DNA of 64,000 nt, from assembly GCA_036272055.1 (NCBI GenBank), contig DATAZL010000145.1, positions 49,166 through 113,165 on the forward strand, read 5' to 3'. This DNA is from DASZVB01 sp036272055 (lineage in GTDB: Bacteria; Myxococcota_A; Polyangia; Polyangiales; Polyangiaceae). The position numbers and the translations under genes are program-made. The notes under the pieces were generated by a model. The model worked only from the letters and a program-made list of their open reading frames with translations, made no database searches and was not told the DNA's origin. Below are positions 15,389 through 24,113 of the stretch, piece by piece; within the stretch, counting starts at the first letter, position 1, and each line of letters opens with the position of its first letter.

Positions 15389-17547
15389 CCGCACGTGATC
15401 TGCCAGACAGCTTTCGAAGAATCGTGGGACCGCTACCGGCTCCTGGCGCGCTCGCTAGCTCCGACGATCACCCGTTCACGACGGTGCGACCGGTGCGGGA
15501 CGGCTACGTCGAACGCGACGGCGTGAAGAGCTGGTACGCAGTGTGGGGAGAGAAAGGTCCATGGATTGCCTTTGCGCCGATCTTCCAGATCGCGCACAGC
15601 GCGGTCCTGAAGGCGACCGTGCCCTATCTCTCGCAGCACTTCCGCGTGCTCACCATGGACGGCCGCGGCAACGGCCGGTCCGATCGACCGGAAGGGCAAG
15701 CCGCATACACGTTCGACCAGTACTACCGCGACTTCACCCTCGTCCTCGACAGCGCTTCGGTGGACCGGGCCGCCGTCGTAGGTATCTCCGCGACGGCGAT
15801 GACGGCGCTGCGCCTCGCGGCGGAGCAGCCGGAGCGTGTCACCCACGTGATCACCGCCGGCGGATATGCCGAATCAATCCTGAACGACCCGGATCCAGCG
15901 GCTCGCCTCCGCGCCCAGGCAGAGCGCATCCGCGGCAACTACGCCGGGTTCCTGGACCACTTTTTCTCGATCTGCTTCACGGAGCCGCACTCGACGAAGC
16001 CGTTCGAGGACGCCGTCCGCTACGGCTGGGCGAGCACGGGCGAGGCCGTCAGCCTCGCCTTCAACGGCTGGCTGAACGAGGACGTCAGAGAGCTCGCGCG
16101 GCAGGTGAAGTGCCCCACGCTGGTCGTCCACGGCGACGGCGACAAGCGCGTGCCGCACACGAGCGGTAAGACGATTCAGGACCTGGTCCCGGGCGCAGAG
16201 CTGCTCACCATAGGCGGCGGCGGTCACCTGACGGCTGCCCGCGATCCCGTGGTCTGGAACCGTGCCGTCCGCGACTTCGTCGCCGGCACGCCGAGGACAT
16301 CGAAGTGGGTGCGCGCGATGAGCCGGAAGCCGCGAGTCCTCTTCATCTCGAGCGCGATCGGCCTCGGGCACGTGCAGCGAGATCTCGCCATTGCGCGCGA
16401 GCTCCGGAAGCTCCGGCCCGAGCTCGAGATCGACTGGTTCACCGTCGATCCGGCGCGCAGCTATCTGGAACGGGAGGGCGAGCGAGTCCACCCGATCACC
16501 GCGCGGCTCGCGAACGAGAGCCGGCACTTCGAGCACGTCGCCGGCGAGCACGATCTGTCTGCGTTCTTCGCGCTTCGAACGATGGACGAGATCATGGTCG
16601 CGAACTTCATGACCTTCGTCGATCTGATGGAGGCCGAGCACTACGATCTCGTCATCGGTGACGAGTCGTGGGAGGTCGATTATTTCTACCACGAGAACCC
16701 CGAGCTCAAGCGCCAGCCCTTCGTCTTCTTGACGGACTTCGTGGGCTGTCTTCCGACGGAAGACGACGAGCGCGAGGCGTTCCTCTGCGCGGATCGGAAC
16801 GCGGACGACATCGAGCATGTTGCGCGGTTCCCCTACGTGCGCGACGCGGCCATCTTCGTCGGAAACCCGGAGGACGTGACCGAAGCGCCGTTCGGCCCTG
16901 GCCTGCCGAGCATTCGCGAATGGACGGACCAGAACTTCTCGTACAGCGGCTATACGCTGCCGTTCGATCCCGCTGCGCTCGCGGACACCGAGGCGGTGCG
17001 AGCGCGGCTCGGCTATCGCAATGACGAGAAGATCGCGATCGCCGCAGTCGGTGGAACTGCAGTGGGCAAGGATCTGCTCACGAAGATCGCAGAGGCGTTC
17101 CCGATCATGAAAGCGAGCACGCCAGAGCTCCGCATGATTCTCGTGGCGGGCCCCCGGCTACCCACCGACGCGCTTCCACGGGTCGAAGGGCTCGAGGTGA
17201 AGCTGTACGTGCACAATCTCTTCGAGCATCTCGCCTGCTCCGATCTCGCGCTGGTTCAAGGAGGGCTCAGCACCTGCATGGAGCTGGTGGCGACGCGTCG
17301 CCCCTTCCTGAGCTTTCCCCTGCGTCGACACTTCGAGCAAGGGATCCACGTGCGGCACAGGCTCGCGAACTACGGCGCCGACACCGCCGTCGACTACGCG
17401 TCTCTCACTCCGGAGTCGTTGGCCGAACGAGCGCTCGCGACGATGCACGCGCCGGTGAACTATCGAGCAGTCGAGACGGACGGCGCGGCTCGAGCGGCCC
17501 GGCGCATCGCAGACGTCATGGAAAATCGCACCTTCAAAGTGCGCTGA
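15385..17547 (+). CDS. Alpha/beta-hydrolase–glycosyltransferase fusion
   Basis: 720-residue two-domain protein. Residues ~30-302 form an alpha/beta hydrolase: MDGRGNGRSDRP, nucleophile elbow GISAT (133-137, Ser135), acid Asp253 in HGDGDKRVP, and His281 in GGGGHLTAA. The elbow lacks the second Gly of G-x-S-x-G. Residues ~315-715 form a GT-B glycosyltransferase resembling MGT/UGT-type antibiotic or macrolide glycosyltransferases: FISSAIGLGHVQRDLAIARE at the N-domain, and LVQGGLSTCMEL with FPLRRHFEQGIHVRHRL in the donor-binding C-domain. No stop or frame break separates them. GTG start, 4-nt overlap with TetR. The co-operonic methyltransferase suggests a small-molecule tailoring or detoxification role; this is inferred. 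Confidence 0.85.
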   Translation: MTARDLPDSFRRIVGPLPAPGALASSDDHPFTTVRPVRDGYVERDGVKSWYAVWGEKGPWIAFAPIFQIAHSAVLKATVPYLSQHFRVLTMDGRGNGRSDRPEGQAAYTFDQYYRDFTLVLDSASVDRAAVVGISATAMTALRLAAEQPERVTHVITAGGYAESILNDPDPAARLRAQAERIRGNYAGFLDHFFSICFTEPHSTKPFEDAVRYGWASTGEAVSLAFNGWLNEDVRELARQVKCPTLVVHGDGDKRVPHTSGKTIQDLVPGAELLTIGGGGHLTAARDPVVWNRAVRDFVAGTPRTSKWVRAMSRKPRVLFISSAIGLGHVQRDLAIARELRKLRPELEIDWFTVDPARSYLEREGERVHPITARLANESRHFEHVAGEHDLSAFFALRTMDEIMVANFMTFVDLMEAEHYDLVIGDESWEVDYFYHENPELKRQPFVFLTDFVGCLPTEDDEREAFLCADRNADDIEHVARFPYVRDAAIFVGNPEDVTEAPFGPGLPSIREWTDQNFSYSGYTLPFDPAALADTEAVRARLGYRNDEKIAIAAVGGTAVGKDLLTKIAEAFPIMKASTPELRMILVAGPRLPTDALPRVEGLEVKLYVHNLFEHLACSDLALVQGGLSTCMELVATRRPFLSFPLRRHFEQGIHVRHRLANYGADTAVDYASLTPESLAERALATMHAPVNYRAVETDGAARAARRIADVMENRTFKVR

Positions 17548-17565
17548 TCGGAAGGAAGCAGGACA

Positions 17566-18393
17566 ATGAAAAAGGTATCGTCGGTTCTCTACGGCGTCGT
17601 CGCTTACGCGATATTTCTCGTGACGATTCTCTACGCCATCGGCTTCGCTGGAGGCTTCGTCGTGCCACGCACCCTCGACGTCGGGCCGCCCGCTCCCTTG
17701 CTCGAAGCGCTGGCCATCGATGTGCTGCTGCTCTGCCTCTTCGCGGTGCAGCACAGTGTGATGGCGCGACCATGGTTCAAGCGCGTGTGGACCCGCGTCG
17801 TGTCGCCGTCGATCGAGCGCAGCACGTACGTGCTCTTCGCCAGCGTCGTCCTCCTGGTCCTTTACTGGCAGTGGCGGCCGATCACGGCGGTCGTATGGAC
17901 GGTCGAGAGCCCGGTGGGCGTTGCAGTGCTCCACGGCGTGTTCTGGCTCGGATGGGGGCTCGTGTTCGCCTCGACGTTCCTCATCAATCACTTCGAGCTA
18001 TTCGGTCTACGACAGGTGTTCGCTCGATTGCTGGGGCGCAGTTTGCCTCCACCGGTTTTCAAGACCCCGCTCGTCTACCGTCATGTGCGACACCCCATCT
18101 ACCTCGGGTTTCTGCTCGCGTTCTGGGCCACACCGAACATGACCGTCGGTCATCTCGTCTTCTCACTCGGCACGACCGGATACATCCTGATCGGCATCCG
18201 GCTCGAAGAGCACGACCTCACCGAGCTCTTCGGCGAACAGTACCGCCGCTACAAGGCCAAGGTCGGGATGCTCTTCCCGTCAGTGATTCGCACGTCACGC
18301 GGGCAGGTCGCCGATGAACGTCGCTCGCTCGATGCGCACGTCGAAACCGATGAACCCCTCACAGTCGCACACGATTCCGTACGATACCGATAG
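17566..18393 (+). CDS. MddA-like membrane methyltransferase (NnrU/ICMT superfamily)
   Basis: Integral membrane SAM-dependent methyltransferase-like protein, 275 residues. It has about five hydrophobic segments (VVAYAIFLVTILYAIGF, VLLLCLFAVQHSVMA, YVLFASVVLLVLYW, VLHGVFWLGWGLVFASTFLI, FLLAFWATPNMTVGHLVF). The conserved C-terminal block RHVRHPIYLGF is followed by EEHDLTELFGEQYRRYKAKV. The closest family I recognise is methanethiol S-methyltransferase (MddA), which makes dimethyl sulfide. The basic tail after SVIRTSRG is longer than usual. AGGAAG lies upstream and the gap after the fusion gene is 18 nt, so it belongs to that operon. Its neighbour suggests a different substrate is possible. Confidence 0.72.
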   Translation: MKKVSSVLYGVVAYAIFLVTILYAIGFAGGFVVPRTLDVGPPAPLLEALAIDVLLLCLFAVQHSVMARPWFKRVWTRVVSPSIERSTYVLFASVVLLVLYWQWRPITAVVWTVESPVGVAVLHGVFWLGWGLVFASTFLINHFELFGLRQVFARLLGRSLPPPVFKTPLVYRHVRHPIYLGFLLAFWATPNMTVGHLVFSLGTTGYILIGIRLEEHDLTELFGEQYRRYKAKVGMLFPSVIRTSRGQVADERRSLDAHVETDEPLTVAHDSVRYR

Positions 18394-18436
18394 CCAGTAC
18401 CGACTCTGTCACCGTTCGTCCACAAGCTGGTGAAAG

Positions 18437-21400
18437 GTGCGCATAGGCAGCGCAACGAGGCGTGGTCCGGGGGCGATACGACGAGGCGCTCGCGGTATAT
18501 TCGATGCTGTGGTCGAGAAGTTGATCGCGAATCGTTACCGCGCCGTGGAGCTGCTCGGTAAGGGCGGGATGGGCGAGGTACACCGGGTGGTCGACACCCG
18601 GTGTGCGCGCGAGGTCGCGCTGAAGCGCCTCTTCGTGTCGGATGCCGGGAAATGCAAGATCGAGCTCGAGCTGTTCGAACGCGAATACCACGCGCTCAGC
18701 GAGCTCGCGCATCCACGGATCATCGAGGTGTATGACTACGGCGTGGACGCCGAGGGCGCGTACTACACCATGGAGCTCCTGACCGGAAAAGACCTTCGTC
18801 AGGTCGGACGGCTTCCGTGGGAAGAGGTCTGCGGCCTTCTCCGTGACCTCGCGTCTTCCCTGGCGATCATCCACTCGAGGAGACTGATTCACGCCGATCT
18901 GTCGCCGCACAACGTGCGGTGCACGGCAGACGGCCGCGCAAAGCTGCTCGACTTCGGCGCGATGATGTCGATGGGCGCCGCGCGGCACATCGTGGGGACA
19001 CCGCCCTTCGTCGCTCCGGAGACGGTGTACGGAGCGGCGCTCGACGGTCGAACGGACATCTACGGGCTCGGCGCACTCGGCTACTGGCTCCTCACCGCAC
19101 GCCACGCCTACCCTGCACGAGATTTCGCACAGCTGATCGTACGCTGGGACGTGCCGGTCCAGGCGCCGCACGATCTCTGTGCCGATGTGCCGGTGGCGCT
19201 CTCCAACCTGATCATGGACTGTCTGCAGCTCGATCAGGGCGCCCGGCCCCGTACGGCTGGCGTCGTCATGGAGCGCCTGTGCACGCTTGCGTCGCTTCCG
19301 CTCGAAGAGCAGGACGACGTCGCCGTAGCGTATCTGACGACTCCGACCCTGCTCGGCAGAAGCGACGAGCTCGCGCTGGTCCGTCAGAAATTCGCGGACA
19401 TGAAGAGCGGGCGCGGAGCGGTGCTCGTCGTCGAAGGACCCGCCGGCAGCGGTCGTTCGCGCTTCTCCAGGGCGTGCGCGATGGAAGCCACACGACTCGG
19501 CCGGCACGTGGTCCAGGTCGCGGCCGGCGATGGCGCCGCGATGAGCTACGGCGCGGCGCGCTCCGTCTGCACGCAGCTCTTCGCCCTCGCGCCCGAGGCA
19601 TCCCGGCGCGCGGCCCGCGCAGGTGGCGCGGCGCTCGCCTACGCGCTCGATCCGGATCCGGCTCACGCAGGCGCGAAGGCTTCACCCGGCCGTCCGGCGC
19701 ATGCCCACGTGCTCATCGCACTCCGAGACTTCGTTGCCGCCGCAGCGCGCGGTCTCGAGCTCGTGGTGGTGGTCGACGACGCAGATCGCATCGACGTCGA
19801 ATCGGTCGGCTTGCTCGTCTCCATGGCTCAACGCGCCGAGCGCCGAGCGCTCTGCATGGTCCTGACCGTCGACTCGAACGGTCTCGGTAGCACGGCGCTC
19901 GATCTACTGCGCAACGACGCGACCGTCGTGCCGCTGTCTCCGCTATCGGAACAACAGACCGAAGAGCTCGTCCGTTGTGTGTTCGGCGATGTGAGCCACA
20001 TCGTGTCGCTCGCACGCAAGCTCCACTCGATAGCCGCTGGCAGTCCGAGAGCAGTGCTCCAGCTCGCGACGCATCTCGTCGAGCACGGAATCGTCCGCTA
20101 CGAGGCCGGGGCCTTCCTGTTGCCCGAGCTCCTTCATGAACGCGACTTGCCGGCGTCTCTGGGCGAAGCACTCGGACGTCGTCTGGATGCGCTGGACGCC
20201 GACGCGCTCGAGCTGGGCTGCGCGCTCGCGCTGACCGACCCCCGCGAGCTTCCCACGGCGAGCTATCCCGAACTGACGGCGCACGGGCACCGCGGGAAGA
20301 CGTTCAGGGCCATCGACCAGCTCGTCCGGGCCGAGCTTCTCGTTCGCGAGGGCGAGCGATACCGGCTGGGTGACGGCATCTGGCGCACGCTCGTCGAGGC
20401 GCGGCTTCCGGCGGAACGGAAGCGAGAGCTCCATGCGCGACTCGCGCGGCTCTTCGAGCCCGCGGGCGCCGTCAATCGCAGGGCCTTGCACCTGATGCGA
20501 GGAGGCGATCCCGAGGGTGCAATTCGCGTACTGCTCGCTCAGTACATCAAGGATCCGAACGAGCCGCGCGATCCGCTCGAGGACTACGTACCGGGCATCC
20601 TCGATTTGCTCGAAGAGATCGTCCATGCCTCCGAGAATCTCGATATCCCGGTAGGGCTCAAGGTCGAGCTTCGCATGAAGACGCTCGGCGCGAGCCAGTT
20701 CGTCGGCGAGGTCGATCGATTTCTGCGCCTCGCGCCGCCGCTGCTCGCTCAGCTGAAGCGCGACAGCGGGCTCGCGGATTACGAAGCTCTCGGTGCGCTC
20801 GATCCGTCAGAACGCCTGCCAGAAGCGTTCCGACTGACGCAGGAGCGTTACGCGGCGGCGCCCGAGCGCGAGCGCGGCATGCCGCTGTTCGACGCGATGC
20901 GAGAGGTCTCACGCTTGTGCGTGATGCACTCCGGCGTCACCGCGTTCTCTCTCGACGGAACGCTCCTCGACCGACTGCCGGACTTGACGCCTCTGGCCGC
21001 GCTCTCGCCAGCGATCGCCGCCATCAGTCTGATGATCGCCTCCATGCGTCTGGTCTCGCAGGGACGGTCCCTGAAGGCGCGCGAAGGATTTCTCACGCTG
21101 CTCGAGCGCCTCGGGCAGCCGGACGGCGCGGGGCTAGGCGAGCTTTACAACCGCTCCCTGCGGCTCGGCGCGGTGTATATCGTCGGCCTCATCGAGGCGG
21201 CACTCGGAAGGGCGAGCGCCGGAGGCCGCGCAACCGAGCTCGAGCGCGAGCCGGGACACCGCGTGAACGCCCAGCGCGTTCACATGACGATGCACCTGAT
21301 GCGAGGCGACGTCCAAGAGGCCGCGGTGGCACAGCGCCGCACCGAGCTCCTGATGCTGCAGGACGGACAGCACGTTCGCTATCCGGGCAGCAGCATCCGG

Positions 21401-22603
21401 AGTGAGCTTCAAGTTGCCGCCGTGCTCGAGGATCTCACCGGTCTGAAGGAGGTCACGGAACGCCTCACCAAGGCGGCTGTCTCCTATCCGAAGTGGGGCG
21501 TTTATGCGGACGTGGGGCGCTGTCATCTGAGACGCGCGCAGGGCGATTCACCCGGCGCTCTGAAGGCGCTCGAGCCGGCCCTCGCCGCCGCAGCGCCGCT
21601 TGTGCACCGCGACTGGCCGAGCGTGGCCGCAGCACACGTGCAGGTCCTCGTAGACCTCGGTCGAACGGCGGAAGCAGTCGAATGCGGTCGCGAGTATCTT
21701 GCTACCTGTCGGAACCTCGAGCTCTTACCGGGCGCGTGGAACGTGGCGCATGCCCTTGCCGCCGCTCTTCTCTCGAGCGGTGACGTGGCGGAGTCGGCGC
21801 GCCTGCTCGATGACGTCATCGAGGAAGCGACGCGCTACGACGTTCGCGGCCTCTTCCTCGGCACCTTCTACGAGCTCCGGGCGCGGGCCGCGCTCGCCGA
21901 ACGGAACCAGGAAGATTTCGAGCGATTCCTCGCACTCTGCAAGGACGAGTATCGCCCTGAGTCGGTCGCCGCGCTCGCGATCAAGTTCCAGCGACTCGTT
22001 CGCGACGCGCAACGCTCAGGCGTCGTCCGAGAAAATACGCCACTTCAAGCGCACATCGAGGACGGTATCATCACGGCAGCCAACCTCGTGACGACCGCAC
22101 ACAGCCGCCTGGCCGAATGCGAGGACGCCCAGATGCGAGCCGAGTGCGTGCTCAAGATCCTCGCCGAGCAGATGGGCGTCCCGCTCGCCGCCTTCCTGTA
22201 CGGCGTCTCCGACGGACATGTCGACTTCCTCGGAGCCGCGCCGCGTTCCGCACCGCACGAGACGATCTCCGGTCTTGCTCGCGGGTTCTTGCTCGAGCAG
22301 CTCGAGCTATCCGACGTGCATACGATGACGACCGCCGCGACCCTCCCTGCGAATCTGGACGACGTCACGCTGCGGTTCTCTCTCGCCCCCGGCAGTTCAG
22401 GGCAGAAGCTGATCCGCTTCGGCAGTTCCTTCATTCAGCCGGTGGCGCTCACGTGCGTCGCCGACGGCGAGCTTCGTCTCGCGGGCATCGCCATGCTCGA
22501 GGTCGCGCAAGCGCTTCCTCTTCCCCCCGTCCGGCTCATCGAGATGCTCGGCGCCGCAATGCTCGAAGGGCTCAGTCCGACCGCAATCGCCCACCGCGCC
22601 TGA
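18437..22603 (+). CDS. Giant Ser/Thr kinase with ATPase and TPR-like sensor region
   Basis: 1388-residue cytosolic regulator. Kinase domain (~33-285): GKGGMG (41-46), Lys63, catalytic loop HADLSPHN (152-159, where canonical HRD reads HAD), DFG (172-174) and a VAPE block. An AAA/AfsR-type ATPase module follows, with P-loop GPAGSGRS (334-341, Lys replaced by Arg) and Walker B VVVVDDADRID. A long helical TPR-like region runs to ~1210. The final ~170 residues include ECVLKILAEQMGVPLAAFLY and may be GAF-like, though I cannot assign them. The start is uncertain: GTG at 18437, or GTG at 18509 much nearer the kinase fold. It resembles the protein at 39706-43536. Substrates are unknown. Confidence 0.85.
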   Translation: MRIGSATRRGPGAIRRGARGIFDAVVEKLIANRYRAVELLGKGGMGEVHRVVDTRCAREVALKRLFVSDAGKCKIELELFEREYHALSELAHPRIIEVYDYGVDAEGAYYTMELLTGKDLRQVGRLPWEEVCGLLRDLASSLAIIHSRRLIHADLSPHNVRCTADGRAKLLDFGAMMSMGAARHIVGTPPFVAPETVYGAALDGRTDIYGLGALGYWLLTARHAYPARDFAQLIVRWDVPVQAPHDLCADVPVALSNLIMDCLQLDQGARPRTAGVVMERLCTLASLPLEEQDDVAVAYLTTPTLLGRSDELALVRQKFADMKSGRGAVLVVEGPAGSGRSRFSRACAMEATRLGRHVVQVAAGDGAAMSYGAARSVCTQLFALAPEASRRAARAGGAALAYALDPDPAHAGAKASPGRPAHAHVLIALRDFVAAAARGLELVVVVDDADRIDVESVGLLVSMAQRAERRALCMVLTVDSNGLGSTALDLLRNDATVVPLSPLSEQQTEELVRCVFGDVSHIVSLARKLHSIAAGSPRAVLQLATHLVEHGIVRYEAGAFLLPELLHERDLPASLGEALGRRLDALDADALELGCALALTDPRELPTASYPELTAHGHRGKTFRAIDQLVRAELLVREGERYRLGDGIWRTLVEARLPAERKRELHARLARLFEPAGAVNRRALHLMRGGDPEGAIRVLLAQYIKDPNEPRDPLEDYVPGILDLLEEIVHASENLDIPVGLKVELRMKTLGASQFVGEVDRFLRLAPPLLAQLKRDSGLADYEALGALDPSERLPEAFRLTQERYAAAPERERGMPLFDAMREVSRLCVMHSGVTAFSLDGTLLDRLPDLTPLAALSPAIAAISLMIASMRLVSQGRSLKAREGFLTLLERLGQPDGAGLGELYNRSLRLGAVYIVGLIEAALGRASAGGRATELEREPGHRVNAQRVHMTMHLMRGDVQEAAVAQRRTELLMLQDGQHVRYPGSSIRSELQVAAVLEDLTGLKEVTERLTKAAVSYPKWGVYADVGRCHLRRAQGDSPGALKALEPALAAAAPLVHRDWPSVAAAHVQVLVDLGRTAEAVECGREYLATCRNLELLPGAWNVAHALAAALLSSGDVAESARLLDDVIEEATRYDVRGLFLGTFYELRARAALAERNQEDFERFLALCKDEYRPESVAALAIKFQRLVRDAQRSGVVRENTPLQAHIEDGIITAANLVTTAHSRLAECEDAQMRAECVLKILAEQMGVPLAAFLYGVSDGHVDFLGAAPRSAPHETISGLARGFLLEQLELSDVHTMTTAATLPANLDDVTLRFSLAPGSSGQKLIRFGSSFIQPVALTCVADGELRLAGIAMLEVAQALPLPPVRLIEMLGAAMLEGLSPTAIAHRA

Positions 22604-22636
22604 GCGCGTCTGCCGATGTTGCGGCGCCGCGGGAGT

Positions 22637-23032
22637 TCACTGCGATGGCGCCGTGAGCGTGCAAGCACCCTGTACGCATGCGACGTTCGCAGCGGGTGCC
22701 GGCTCGCTCGCCCGGCAGGGCGAACAGTTCGGCGGCTGGAGCATCGGGTTCTCTTTATAAGCGCGTTCGGGACAGTATTCGGTCTCGCGGATCGTCTTGT
22801 CGAGCCGAGCACTCGTCATCGCGGTCGGAGGCGTACCCGGGCATGCCCCGCACGGACTGCACGGATCTCCGACGACGATCGTGCAATCGGCATTGGTCGC
22901 GCAGCGATCGGTATCCGACGCGCTCGCTGTGTGCGTCGCTCCAGGTGCCGTCACGGGCATGGACGTGCCGCACCCGAGGACCAGAACGTCGAATATGAGT
23001 ATCTGAAGCGTGCAGCGCATCCATCGGCTCAT
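22637..23032 (-). CDS. Small Cys-rich lipoprotein
   Basis: 131-residue lipoprotein of unknown function. The signal peptide ends in lipobox LVLGC. The mature part has ten Cys, including DRCATNADCTIVVGDPC, SPCGACPG and NCSPCRA, consistent with a disulfide-stabilised surface protein. A CATNADC-type motif is common in myxobacterial secreted proteins. Convergent with the giant kinase (33-nt gap) and divergent from the quinone oxidoreductase. Confidence 0.65.
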   Translation of the reverse strand: MSRWMRCTLQILIFDVLVLGCGTSMPVTAPGATHTASASDTDRCATNADCTIVVGDPCSPCGACPGTPPTAMTSARLDKTIRETEYCPERAYKENPMLQPPNCSPCRASEPAPAANVACVQGACTLTAPSQ

Positions 23033-23188
23033 TGCTGCATGGTACCTGGCAGACGTCGTCTCGTACCTGCATCTGTGACGTTATGCATCACTGCCGGTGA
23101 ACCCTTCTTGACGGCCGTGCAAGTCAGCGATCCGTGCAGTTGCGAGCGGTCGCGTTCAGTCCTAATTGCACATTGAAGGGAGTGTGCG

Positions 23189-24097
23189 ATGAAAGCAGCC
23201 GTCCTGCTCGCGTACGGTGACGTGGACCAGCTCCAGATTCGAGACATGCCGGATCCGGCGGCGCACCCAAATGCGCTCCTGGTGCGAGTGGCAGCGGCCA
23301 GCATCAATCCCGTCGACTGGAAGATGCGGAGTGGCGCCGCCAAGGATCGCTTTCCCGTTCAATTCCCGGGGATCCTGGGACGCGATGCCTCGGGCGAAGT
23401 GGTGGCTATCGGTGACGGCGTCACGGCTTTCAAGGTGGGTGACAAGGTGCTCGGGCTCGTGAATGGCGCTTATGCCGAGCTCGTCACCTCACCGGTCGAG
23501 ACCTGGGTGGCAGTGCCGGCGGAGCTCGATGTCGTCGATGCCGGGGCCTTGCCGCTGGCTCTCGTCACGGGTGCGCAGCTCATGGAACGCGCGGTGGATC
23601 CTTTCGAAGGAGCGACGGTCCTCGTCACCGGCGCCGTCGGCAGCGTCGGTCGCGTTGCCGTGCACGCAGCGAAGCTCCGCGGCGCGAGGGTCTGGGCCGG
23701 CGTTCGCGGCTCGCGACGCGAAGAGGCATCGCGCCTCGCCGTTGACGGAGTCGTCGCGCTCGACGATCCGGCGAGCATCGCGAAGGCTCCCATCTTCGAC
23801 GCGATCGCTGACACGGTCGGCGGCGACACCATCCAGAAGCTCTACGAGAAGCTCAAGCCCAAGGGAAAAATAGGAAGCGTGCTCGGCGAGCCCCCAGGGG
23901 CCAAGGAACGAGGCTTCACCGTCAACGCATTCATGGCGCAGCCGGACAGCAAGATGCTCGCTCGCTACGCACTCGAGGTCGCAAAGGGCAAACTCGTCAT
24001 TCCCATCGCGGCGAAGTTTCCGCTGGCGCAGGTTCGCGAAGCACAGACCCTTGCGGAAAAAAAGCACCCTCCCGGAAAAGTGCTCTTGCTGCCCTGA
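23189..24097 (+). CDS. NAD(P)H-dependent quinone oxidoreductase, zinc-free MDR family
   Basis: Medium-chain dehydrogenase/reductase, 302 residues. The N-terminal GroES-like domain shows INPVDWKMRSG and FPGILGRDASGEV. The Rossmann domain has VLVTGAVGSVGRVAVHAA and lacks the Cys/His zinc ligands of alcohol dehydrogenases. The end PPGKVLLLP is typical. GAAGGGA lies upstream of the ATG. It is followed by the CYTH–CHAD pseudogene with a 16-nt gap. It probably reduces quinones or enones with NAD(P)H; the substrate is not determinable. Confidence 0.9.
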   Translation: MKAAVLLAYGDVDQLQIRDMPDPAAHPNALLVRVAAASINPVDWKMRSGAAKDRFPVQFPGILGRDASGEVVAIGDGVTAFKVGDKVLGLVNGAYAELVTSPVETWVAVPAELDVVDAGALPLALVTGAQLMERAVDPFEGATVLVTGAVGSVGRVAVHAAKLRGARVWAGVRGSRREEASRLAVDGVVALDDPASIAKAPIFDAIADTVGGDTIQKLYEKLKPKGKIGSVLGEPPGAKERGFTVNAFMAQPDSKMLARYALEVAKGKLVIPIAAKFPLAQVREAQTLAEKKHPPGKVLLLP

Positions 24098-24113
24098 AGA
24101 TTCGCACCCCACG

